A DNA stretch of 17,428 bases from assembly GCA_021798135.1 (NCBI GenBank), contig JAJZYI010000030.1:1-17428 (forward strand), written 5' to 3'. The stretch comes from Actinomycetes bacterium (GTDB lineage Bacteria; Actinomycetota; Acidimicrobiia; Acidimicrobiales; UBA8190). Shown here one piece after another: positions 1-6,312 of this stretch. The notes beneath the pieces were generated by a model that saw only the letters and a program-made list of their open reading frames with translations, had not been told where the DNA came from and searched no databases. The position numbers and the translations under genes were made by a program. How positions within the stretch are numbered: position 1 is the stretch's first letter; each line of letters starts with the position of its first letter.

Positions 1-355
1 GCCGAGGGGGCCCTCCGGGGCGCCCGCGGTCGCCGCCGGGACCGCCCGGGCCGCGCCGCCCGCCCGCGTAGGTCACGGAGACGCCGCCGCTCGGCACGCC
101 CGAGCCGAGCACCTCGATCCGCTGCACGTCGGACGTGTCCGCGACCGGCGCCGGCTTGGCGGGCGCCACCGAGGTGACGGCGATGCCGTCGATGCCGAAG
201 TCGACCTCGGCCCTCAGCAGGTCGCCGACCGCGGCGGCGGCCGGCAGGAGCGCGGCGTCGACGACCCCCTTCGGCTGGCGCGCCCCGGAGGCGCGCCACG
301 TCCAGGAGCCGTCGGGACGACGGCTGGTGAGCTCGATGTCGATGCGACTGGCCAT
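1..355 (-). CDS. Hypothetical protein, N-terminal part, RG/GG-rich tail (runs off left edge)
   Basis: I do not recognise a named function. From an ATG at 355 the frame is open to the window edge (118 residues visible). It begins MASRIDIELTSRRPDGSWTW, continues with a beta-rich part ending in VGDLLRAEVDFGIDGIAVTSV (about residues 43-63), then a Pro/Ala linker. From about residue 98 it becomes rich in Gly, Arg and Pro (GGRRGPGGPGGDRGRPGG). The first part could be a small beta-barrel, and RG/GG tails often bind RNA or DNA; both are inferences. It follows the diguanylate cyclase gene by about 50 bases on the same strand, so it may be its operon partner. No good ribosome binding site is visible. 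A short inverted repeat CCACG-N6-CGTGG lies just upstream, about 366-381. The codon pattern is strongly GC at third positions, which supports real coding. Confidence 0.7.
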   Translation of the reverse strand, partial: MASRIDIELTSRRPDGSWTWRASGARQPKGVVDAALLPAAAAVGDLLRAEVDFGIDGIAVTSVAPAKPAPVADTSDVQRIEVLGSGVPSGGVSVTYAGGRRGPGGPGGDRGRPGGPPR

Positions 356-404
356 GCGGGCGACCACGCTACATCGTGGCGCGACCCCCCGCGGAACGGG
401 CCGC

Positions 405-1532
405 TCAGCTGGTGCGCCGCACGACCGTCAGCGCTGGCACGGTGCGCAGCGCAGCGGGCCGCGTCCCGGCGTCGTCGGCGGCGGCGACGACGGTGCGGCG
501 CCGGCCTCGCTTCTTCGCCTCGTAGCAGGCGGCGTCGGCCCGCCGGAGCAGGGCGGCCGACGTGCTCCCGGGCACGGCCTGCGCGATCCCCGCCGAGAAG
601 TGCTGGTCGTGGACGCGGCGCAGGCGCCGGAGGACGATGCTGGCCTCGCCCGACGACGTCGACGGGAGGACCAGGAGGAACTCGTCGCCGCCGGAACGGG
701 CGAGGACGTCGAAGGTGCGCAACGCGCTGCGCCACGACCGCGTGACGTCGACGAGGAGCCGGTCGCCCGCGTGGTGGCCGAGCGAATCGTTCACGTGCTT
801 GAACCCGTCCAGGTCGATCACGGCGACGCACAGGGGGTGGCCGAGCCGTGCGCACCGCGCCAGCTCGCGGTCCAGCAGCGGCTCGAGGGCCCGGCGGTTC
901 ATGAGCCCGGTGAGCGGGTCGGTGTTGGCGGCGCGCCCCAGCGCCTGCTCCAGGGCCCGGATGCACCCGGCGACCGCTCCGGTCGTGAGGACGACGGCGG
1001 CCCATGCCGCGGGGGCCCCTGGCACGCCGGCGGTGAACAGGGCGGCGCCAGCCGTGACGTCCAGGACGGCGAGGTACAGGACGAGGGCCCGGTCCGGGTA
1101 GAAGCTCGAGGCGTACACGGTGAAGGTGACGTAGACGAGCGTGGCGGCGAACGCCGTCGGTGCGCCGTGCGCCAGCGCCACCGCGCCGCCGACGGCGGCG
1201 ACACCCAGCAGGGACAGGCCGAACTGGGCGGCGCGGGAGATGCGGTCGCCACGCCTGCGCCACAGCACGGCGACCAGCAGTGCGGTCAGGCCCAGCCCGA
1301 TCCAGCCGACGGCGTGGACGCCGCTGCCGTGGGGGAGCGCAGCGGCGACGAGCCCGGTGACGCCCGCGGTCGCCCACAGCGCGGCGGCGAGGTTGGCCGC
1401 CCGCTGGGGGGGGAAGATGGCGCCGAGAGCCTCGAGCCGTGCGGCCTCGCCGCCGTGTCGATCCCGATGGTGCCGCGGCCCGTGTGCTCCCACGGCCTCA
1501 GTATCTCCGACGCGAGCCGGTCGATGCGGCAT
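405..1532 (-). CDS. Integral-membrane diguanylate cyclase (GGDEF domain)
   Basis: This 375-residue protein is predicted to make cyclic di-GMP from two GTP. Residues about 47-190 hold several hydrophobic segments (five or six membrane helices), forming an uncharacterised N-terminal membrane domain. The GGDEF domain follows from about 203 (NTDPLTGLMNRRAL) to 348. The active-site motif is intact (SGGDEF, 280-285), the substrate-site segment DLDGFKHVND (240-249) is present, and RTFD at 272-275 ends five residues before GGDEF, the position of the product-inhibition I-site. No EAL or HD-GYP domain is attached. The ATG at 1532 is preceded by a purine-rich GGCGGGAAG, rather close to the start; the first 35 residues are not hydrophobic, so a later start is possible. 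It lies 106 bases downstream of the MMPL exporter gene, and the gap contains an AT-rich promoter candidate, so it may be transcribed separately. Confidence 0.93.
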   Translation of the reverse strand: MPHRPARVGDTEAVGAHGPRHHRDRHGGEAARLEALGAIFPPQRAANLAAALWATAGVTGLVAAALPHGSGVHAVGWIGLGLTALLVAVLWRRRGDRISRAAQFGLSLLGVAAVGGAVALAHGAPTAFAATLVYVTFTVYASSFYPDRALVLYLAVLDVTAGAALFTAGVPGAPAAWAAVVLTTGAVAGCIRALEQALGRAANTDPLTGLMNRRALEPLLDRELARCARLGHPLCVAVIDLDGFKHVNDSLGHHAGDRLLVDVTRSWRSALRTFDVLARSGGDEFLLVLPSTSSGEASIVLRRLRRVHDQHFSAGIAQAVPGSTSAALLRRADAACYEAKKRGRRRTVVAAADDAGTRPAALRTVPALTVVRRTS

Positions 1533-1579
1533 CTTCCCGCCTGTTGCCGAAAAAACTCTTGCTACGAGGTGGTAACAGC

Positions 1580-1608
1580 ACTATACGTAGTTGTTTTGCC
1601 CGCAATTG
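1580..1608 (-). promoter_or_regulatory. Candidate promoter of the diguanylate cyclase gene
   Basis: Read on the minus strand, TATAGT at 1585-1580 is a near-perfect -10 box. About 17 bases upstream is only a weak -35 (CAATTG, 1608-1603). It sits in a stretch that is unusually AT-rich for this window: I count 32 G/C in the 70 bases 1541-1610. Transcription would begin near 1573, giving a leader of about 40 bases. Confidence 0.45.
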
Positions 1609-1619
1609 GTGGGGGCAAG
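1597..1619 (-). terminator. Weak hairpin after the MMPL gene
   Basis: About 20-40 bases after the MMPL stop codon, TTGCCC and GGGCAA form a 6-bp perfect inverted repeat with an 11-base loop (CCACCAATTGC). There is no T-run after it on the minus strand, so an intrinsic terminator is doubtful. It also overlaps the -35 area of the cyclase promoter and might be an operator instead. Confidence 0.25.
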
Positions 1620-1638
1620 GCGACCCTCAGGTCCCAGG

Positions 1639-3972
1639 TCACGAGCTGCGGGCCGGCTCGCGGGGGTCGGGGGCTGGCCCGACGGCGGCGGCCCCCGTCT
1701 CGGCGGCATCCGCGCTGGCGAGGTGCGAGGGCCACCAGTTCCACCGGCCGAGCAGGGCGACCGTGGCTGGTACCAGGACGGTCCGCACGACGAAGGTGTC
1801 GAGCAGGATGCCGATGGCGAGCCCGAAGCCGATGGCCTGCACCTGGGAGCCGCCGCTGCCGCTGCCGCCGCCGACGGCGAGGACCGCGAAGGTCCCGGCG
1901 AGGATGACCCCCGCCGAGGTGACGGTCGGCCCCGTGCGGGCGACGGCCTCCACCACGGCGTCGCGCAGGGGACGGCCGCGGCTCTCCTCCCTGATCCGGG
2001 TCATGACGAGGATGTTGTAGTCCTCGCCGAGCGCCAGCAGGAAGATGAACATGAGGAAGGGCAGCACGAACGTGAGCCCGCTGTCACCGGCGACGTAGAT
2101 GAACACGCCGGTGGCGGCACCGAGGGCCGCCAGGTAGGACATGGCGACGCTGACGATCAGGTAGAGCGGTGCGACGAGGCTGCGCAGCACCAGGGCGAGC
2201 AGCAGGGCGATGGCGACGATGGCGATCGGCACGATGCGGACGAGGTCCGCGTTGGCCGTCGTGCTGACGTCGTACAGCGCCGCCGCCTGGCCGGCGAGCC
2301 CGGACTGCGAGGCGCCGCTGGCCGCCGCCGCGGCGGCGACGGCGCGCCGCACGGCCGGCGTGGCGTCGAGGGCGGCCGTGCTGCGCTGCGACCCGGCCCG
2401 CAACGCGGCCTCCCACTGCACGGTGGTCCCGGCGGGGCTCACGAACAGGGCCGTCGCCCGGTAGGCGTTGTAGAGGTCGGGCGGGACGGTCAGGCCCGGG
2501 GCGGGCACGGTGGGGAGGGAGCGGGCGTTGCCGAGCTCGGCGTGCAGCCTGACCAGCTGCGCCGGCGTCAGCCCGACGCCGTTGGCGTCGAGGGGCCCGG
2601 CCAGGTGGGTGAACTGGCCGGACGCGGCGAGGGAACGGCCCGCCGCCACCAGCACCGAGGGGTCGTCCCACACCGGGCGGGGGTAGGCGAAGACGATGTT
2701 CGCCGGGTTCGACGACGTGGTGGGGAAGTAGCGCGCCAGCGCCGCGTTGCCGGCGGCGGCGGCCGAGCCCCGGGGCGCGCTGGTGGTCCCGCCGAACCCG
2801 GCGGACCGGTACCCGAGCCCGACGGCGGCCAGGGCGGCGAACCCGGCCACGCCCAGCGCCAGCGTCCACGCCGGGCGCCGCACCATGCGCGAGGCGACGG
2901 CGCCCCAGCGGCCGTGACCGTGTGCGGCCACGCGCACCCGCACCGGCCAGAACGCGGCGCGACCGGCCAGGGCGAGGAGGGCGGGGAGCAGGGTGAGGCC
3001 GGCCAGCAGCATCACCGCCATCCCGAGCGCCAGGGGCACGCCCAGGTCCCGGTAGATGCCGAACGTGGCGAACAGGAGGGTCAGGAGGGCCAGGATGACG
3101 GTCCCCGCCGACGCGCTGATCGACTCGCCGACGCGGACCATGGCGAACTCGACGGCGTCGCCGGGCGCCAGGCCCGATCGCAGTGCCTCGCGGACCCTGA
3201 ACACCAGGAACAGCCCGTAGTCGGTCCCGGCTCCGAGCAGGAGCACGATCAGGAGCAGGTCCGTGATCTCGGAGATCTTGAGCCCGTGCGCGCCGAGCGC
3301 GCCGATGAACCGGGTGGAGACCACCAGCGCGAACGCCGGGGGCAGCAGCGTGATGACGGCGGCGAGCGGCGCCCGGAAGATCACGAGCAGCAGGACGATG
3401 ATGAGGAGGAGCGACAGGCCCTGGATGCGGCCGCCCGTCTTCTGGGAGCTCTGCTGGTTGGCCACGTCGGTCACGACCTGGCCGGCCAGGCGGACCTGCA
3501 CGCCGCCTGGCAGCGACGCCGACGCGAGCGCCGACTGCAGGTGGTCGACCAGCGTCCGCTGGGCCGAGATGTCGTTGGGGGGCACGGCTGCGTCGACCTG
3601 CACGATGGCTGCCGTGCCGGCCGGGGAGATCTTGGCCTCGCGAACGCTGCGCACGGTGGGGACGGCGCGGACGGCTCGCAGCGCCGAGCCGACGGCCTGC
3701 TGGTCGGCGGGGTCGAGGACCCGGCCACCGGCCGTCACCACCACCAGCACCTGGCTCTGGCGCTCCACGTTGCCGATGAGCGGGGTCGCCAGTGCCGCCG
3801 CCCGCTGGCTCGGCGCACTGGCCGGCAGGAAGGCGCTGTTGTCGTTGTTGATCTGGCTGCCCAGCGACGGCAGCGTCACCGAGGCGGCCACGGCGACCAG
3901 CACCCAACCCACCACGACCAGCAGGCGATGGCGCACGACGAAGCGCGCGAGCCCCGAGAACATGCGGTCCAC
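1639..3972 (-). CDS. MMPL-family (RND superfamily) membrane exporter
   Basis: This 777-residue protein is a proton-driven exporter of the MmpL type, which in actinobacteria moves lipids, siderophores or drugs across the cytoplasmic membrane. The layout is the family's: TM1 (about 13-35), an extracytoplasmic loop (about 40-185), five helices (about 185-340), TM7 (about 368-388), a second loop (about 390-578), and five helices to about 745. The paired Asp-Tyr residues of the proton relay are present in both halves: GTDYGLFL (D251, Y252) and GEDYNILV (D651, Y652). I chose GTG at 3972 because GGAAGGAG lies seven bases upstream; ATG at 3963 is the alternative. The C-terminal tail after 748 is short, acidic and Ala/Pro-rich. 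It is divergent from a two-component system, which may control it. The substrate cannot be read from sequence. Confidence 0.93.
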   Translation of the reverse strand: MDRMFSGLARFVVRHRLLVVVGWVLVAVAASVTLPSLGSQINNDNSAFLPASAPSQRAAALATPLIGNVERQSQVLVVVTAGGRVLDPADQQAVGSALRAVRAVPTVRSVREAKISPAGTAAIVQVDAAVPPNDISAQRTLVDHLQSALASASLPGGVQVRLAGQVVTDVANQQSSQKTGGRIQGLSLLLIIVLLLVIFRAPLAAVITLLPPAFALVVSTRFIGALGAHGLKISEITDLLLIVLLLGAGTDYGLFLVFRVREALRSGLAPGDAVEFAMVRVGESISASAGTVILALLTLLFATFGIYRDLGVPLALGMAVMLLAGLTLLPALLALAGRAAFWPVRVRVAAHGHGRWGAVASRMVRRPAWTLALGVAGFAALAAVGLGYRSAGFGGTTSAPRGSAAAAGNAALARYFPTTSSNPANIVFAYPRPVWDDPSVLVAAGRSLAASGQFTHLAGPLDANGVGLTPAQLVRLHAELGNARSLPTVPAPGLTVPPDLYNAYRATALFVSPAGTTVQWEAALRAGSQRSTAALDATPAVRRAVAAAAAASGASQSGLAGQAAALYDVSTTANADLVRIVPIAIVAIALLLALVLRSLVAPLYLIVSVAMSYLAALGAATGVFIYVAGDSGLTFVLPFLMFIFLLALGEDYNILVMTRIREESRGRPLRDAVVEAVARTGPTVTSAGVILAGTFAVLAVGGGSGSGGSQVQAIGFGLAIGILLDTFVVRTVLVPATVALLGRWNWWPSHLASADAAETGAAAVGPAPDPREPARSS

Positions 3973-4031
3973 GACCCGGCTCCTTCCAGGGACGAGCTCG
4001 GCGGACCACCGGACGCTCCGCCTTCGGCGCC

Positions 4032-4037
4032 AGTGTA
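4032..4037 (-). promoter_or_regulatory. Candidate -10 box of the MMPL gene
   Basis: On the minus strand this reads TACACT, a good actinobacterial TAnnnT -10 box and the same hexamer as in front of the TetR gene. It is about 60 bases upstream of the chosen start. No clear -35 is visible. The rest of 3973-4187, the divergent control region shared with the response regulator gene, is GC-rich and shows no other element I can support. Confidence 0.4.
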
Positions 4038-4174
4038 GGACCGGCCAGGGTGACGCCGGGGGGCGGCACCGGCCCGCAGCCGAGGCCAGCCGGTCCCGGG
4101 CGCCACCGTGCGCGCCGACGGCGGCCACGGTGCCCGGCCGCCCCCCGTGCCCTGCGGGCGGGGGCGCCAGGTGC

Positions 4175-4187
4175 TAGACGATGGTCC
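4175..4187 (+). promoter_or_regulatory. Candidate leaderless promoter of the response regulator gene
   Basis: TAGACG (4175-4180) lies seven bases before the GTG start at 4188, and there is no Shine-Dalgarno sequence. This spacing fits leaderless transcription starting at the GTG, common in actinobacteria. The sixth base is G instead of T, so the match is imperfect. Confidence 0.35.
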
Positions 4188-4856
4188 GTGCGTGTGCTCG
4201 TCGCGGAGGACGACAGCGCCCTGCGCGACGTGCTGTCGAGGGGCCTGCGGGACCACGGGTACGTGGTCGACGCCGTGGCCCACGGGGAGGAGGCGCTGCG
4301 CTTCCTGCGGGCGCACGAGTACGCGGTGGCGGTGGTCGACTGGCGCATGCCGGTCCTGTCCGGCCTCGACCTGGTCGAGGAGCTGCGGCGGCGCGGGTCG
4401 CACCTGCCCGTCCTGATGCTCACGGCGCGCGACGCGCCGGCCGACCGGGTGACCGGGCTCGACCGTGGCGCCGACGACTACCTCGTCAAGCCGTTCGACT
4501 TCGACGAGCTGCTCGCCCGCCTGCGAGCCCTGATGCGCCGGCCCGCCGACGTCGCTCCGCCCCAGCTGGCCGTGGGCGACCTGGTCCTCGACCCCGCCAC
4601 CCGCCAGGTGACCGTCGGCGACCGCCAGCCGGCACTGACCCCGATCGAGCTGGCCATCCTGGAGCTGCTGGTGCGGCGCTCCCCGGGCGTCGTCGGCCGG
4701 CGGGCCATCGCCCTGCACGTGTGGGAGGACGAGGCGGACGCCCTCGGCTCCAACACGATCGACGTCCACATGGCGCGCCTGCGGGCCAAGCTCGCGGGGG
4801 GGCGCGTCCGGGTCCAGACCGTGCGGGGCGTGGGGTACCGCATCACCGCCGAGTGA
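4188..4856 (+). CDS. OmpR/PhoB-family two-component response regulator
   Basis: This 222-residue regulator has a receiver domain (about 1-117) and a winged-helix DNA-binding domain (about 125-220, ending VRGVGYRITAE). The receiver residues are all present: acidic pair D8-D9, phosphoacceptor D51 (VVDWRMP), T79 in LMLTARD, and K101 in LVKPFDF. GTG at 4188 puts VRVLVAEDDS at the N-terminus, as expected for the family; longer frames upstream are not typical and lack a ribosome binding site. The stop codon (4854-4856) is one base before the GTG of the kinase gene, so the two are almost certainly co-translated and form a cognate pair. The divergent MMPL exporter gene is the most obvious candidate target, which is inference from position. 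Confidence 0.95.
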   Translation: MRVLVAEDDSALRDVLSRGLRDHGYVVDAVAHGEEALRFLRAHEYAVAVVDWRMPVLSGLDLVEELRRRGSHLPVLMLTARDAPADRVTGLDRGADDYLVKPFDFDELLARLRALMRRPADVAPPQLAVGDLVLDPATRQVTVGDRQPALTPIELAILELLVRRSPGVVGRRAIALHVWEDEADALGSNTIDVHMARLRAKLAGGRVRVQTVRGVGYRITAE

Positions 4857-4857
4857 C

Positions 4858-6180
4858 GTGAACGGCCCTCGTCCCCGACGGGCGCTGCCGAGGCCCCCGG
4901 TCCGCCTCCGGAGCGGGCACGACCGGGGGGGTGCGCGCCCCGGCCCGCTCGGCCACGCCGCTCGCGTCGCCGCCGCGGCCACCGCCATCCTGGCCATCGT
5001 CTACGTGGTGGCGGTGATCGCCCTCGACGTGGCCCTCCAGCACCGCCTGGTCGGCCAGGTCGACACGCGCCTGGCCGACCAGCTGGCCGACATCGTCCGC
5101 ACGGGACGGGCCACCATCCCGGTCGGGCCCGTCGGGCCGATCGGCACGTCGGAGGGCGCGCCCACCGCCAGCGAGGTCGGGGGGGACCTGGACGGCGCGC
5201 CCGTGCTGGTCTGGATCGTCGCCGAGGACGGCAAGGTGCTCGCCTCGCGGCCCGGGTCGCCCTCGCTGCCCGCCGGCTCGTGGAGCCGCCGCCAGCCGAC
5301 CGACGCCTCCTTCGCCGGCACGTCCTTCCGCCTCCACGCGGCGCCCGTCGCCGGCCGCTGGGTGGTGGTGGGCGAGAGCGTCGGCCAGACGGACCACATC
5401 CTCGGCGTGCTCGAGGTGGCCGAGGCCGTGATGGGCCCGGTGCTCCTGGGCACCGCCTTCGCCGCCGCGCTCGCCATCGGGATCAGGGCCATCGCGCCCG
5501 TCGAGCAGGCCCGCCGCCGCCAGCTCGAGTTCACCGCCGACGCGTCGCACGAGCTGCGGACGCCGCTGACCGTCATCGAGGCCGAGACGGGGCTGGCCCT
5601 GAGCGGCCGCCACGACGCGGCGGCCTACCGTGCCGCGCTCGAGCGGGTGCGGGCCGAGGGCTCTCGCCTGCGCCGGATCGTCGAGGACCTGCTGTGGCTG
5701 GCGCGCGTGGACGCCACGCCACCGCGCCCTGCCGACGAGCCGGTGGACATCGTGCCGATCGTGCACGGCTGCGCCGAGCGGTTCCAGGCGGTCGCCGCCG
5801 GCCGCGGCGCCAGCGTGGAGGTCGTCGAGGGCGCCGGGCGGGCCTGGGTCGTCGCCCCGCCCGAGTGGATCGACCGGCTCACGGGGGTCCTCGTCGACAA
5901 CGCGTGCCGCTTCGCCGGCGGCGGCGGCACGGTCAGGGTGGAGGCCGGCGCCACCGGTGGCCGGGTGGTGCTGGCCGTGGAGGACAGCGGTCCGGGCATC
6001 GACGCAGCCGACCGGGAGCGCATCTTCGACCGGTTCCACCGCGAGGTCGACGACAGCGCCGGGCACGGCCTCGGCCTCGCCATCGCCGATGCCGTGGTGG
6101 AGGCGACCGGCGGGCGCTGGCGGGTCGGTGACGCGTCGATCGGCGGGGCGCGCTTCGAGGTGTCGTGGCGATCGCGCTGA
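4858..6180 (+). CDS. Membrane sensor histidine kinase, apparently without a full HAMP domain
   Basis: This 440-residue kinase is the likely partner of the response regulator encoded just before it. It has TM1 (about 36-58), an extracytoplasmic sensor region (about 60-188), TM2 (about 190-212), a dimerisation/phosphoacceptor helix with FTADASHELRTPL (H231), and an ATP-binding domain with N-box residue N348 (VLVDNACRFA), G1 motif DSGPG (376-380) and G2 motif GHGLGLAIA (402-410). Between the end of TM2 and the H-box are only about 15 residues, where this class usually carries a HAMP linker of about 50. The start is GTG 4858, directly after the regulator's stop; no separate ribosome binding site is needed if translation is coupled. 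The sensor region has no domain that I recognise. Confidence 0.94.
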   Translation: MNGPRPRRALPRPPVRLRSGHDRGGARPGPLGHAARVAAAATAILAIVYVVAVIALDVALQHRLVGQVDTRLADQLADIVRTGRATIPVGPVGPIGTSEGAPTASEVGGDLDGAPVLVWIVAEDGKVLASRPGSPSLPAGSWSRRQPTDASFAGTSFRLHAAPVAGRWVVVGESVGQTDHILGVLEVAEAVMGPVLLGTAFAAALAIGIRAIAPVEQARRRQLEFTADASHELRTPLTVIEAETGLALSGRHDAAAYRAALERVRAEGSRLRRIVEDLLWLARVDATPPRPADEPVDIVPIVHGCAERFQAVAAGRGASVEVVEGAGRAWVVAPPEWIDRLTGVLVDNACRFAGGGGTVRVEAGATGGRVVLAVEDSGPGIDAADRERIFDRFHREVDDSAGHGLGLAIADAVVEATGGRWRVGDASIGGARFEVSWRSR

Positions 6181-6200
6181 GGCAGACGGTGCCGAGGCCG

Positions 6201-6278
6201 ATCGAGCCGGGGTCGATGCTGGCCAGATCGGTCGAGCCGGGGTCGATGGTGGCCAGATCGGTCGAGCCGGGGTCGCGC
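6201..6278. repeat. 30-bp tandem repeat, about 2.5 copies, between convergent genes
   Basis: Units start at 6201, 6231 and 6261 (third copy partial). The first two units differ at two positions only (A/G at the first base and C/G near the middle). Each complete unit contains (A/G)TCGA-GCCGGGG-TCGAT, a 4-5 bp stem with a seven-base loop. It lies between the kinase stop (6180) and the stop of the convergent glycosidase gene (6313). It may help terminate transcription from both sides, but there is no T-run. Short open frames cross it on both strands; none has a convincing start. Confidence 0.85.
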
Positions 6279-6312
6279 GCCGGTGGCCGGCTGTGGCAGC
6301 GGTCCCGGGGGC

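Noticed and set aside
1533..1625. Cyclic di-GMP riboswitch ahead of the diguanylate cyclase
   Set aside because: The conserved cores of the class I and II cyclic di-GMP riboswitches are not present, and the likely leader is only about 40 bases.
135..1907. A 590-codon plus-strand open frame at the left end
   Set aside because: It is antisense to the GGDEF gene and the RG-rich gene, whose minus-strand frames contain clear protein features.
1591..4038. An 815-codon plus-strand open frame antisense to the MMPL gene
   Set aside because: Its translation is Arg/Gly/Asp/His-rich without any domain, and the minus strand encodes a textbook exporter. Long antisense frames are expected at this GC content.
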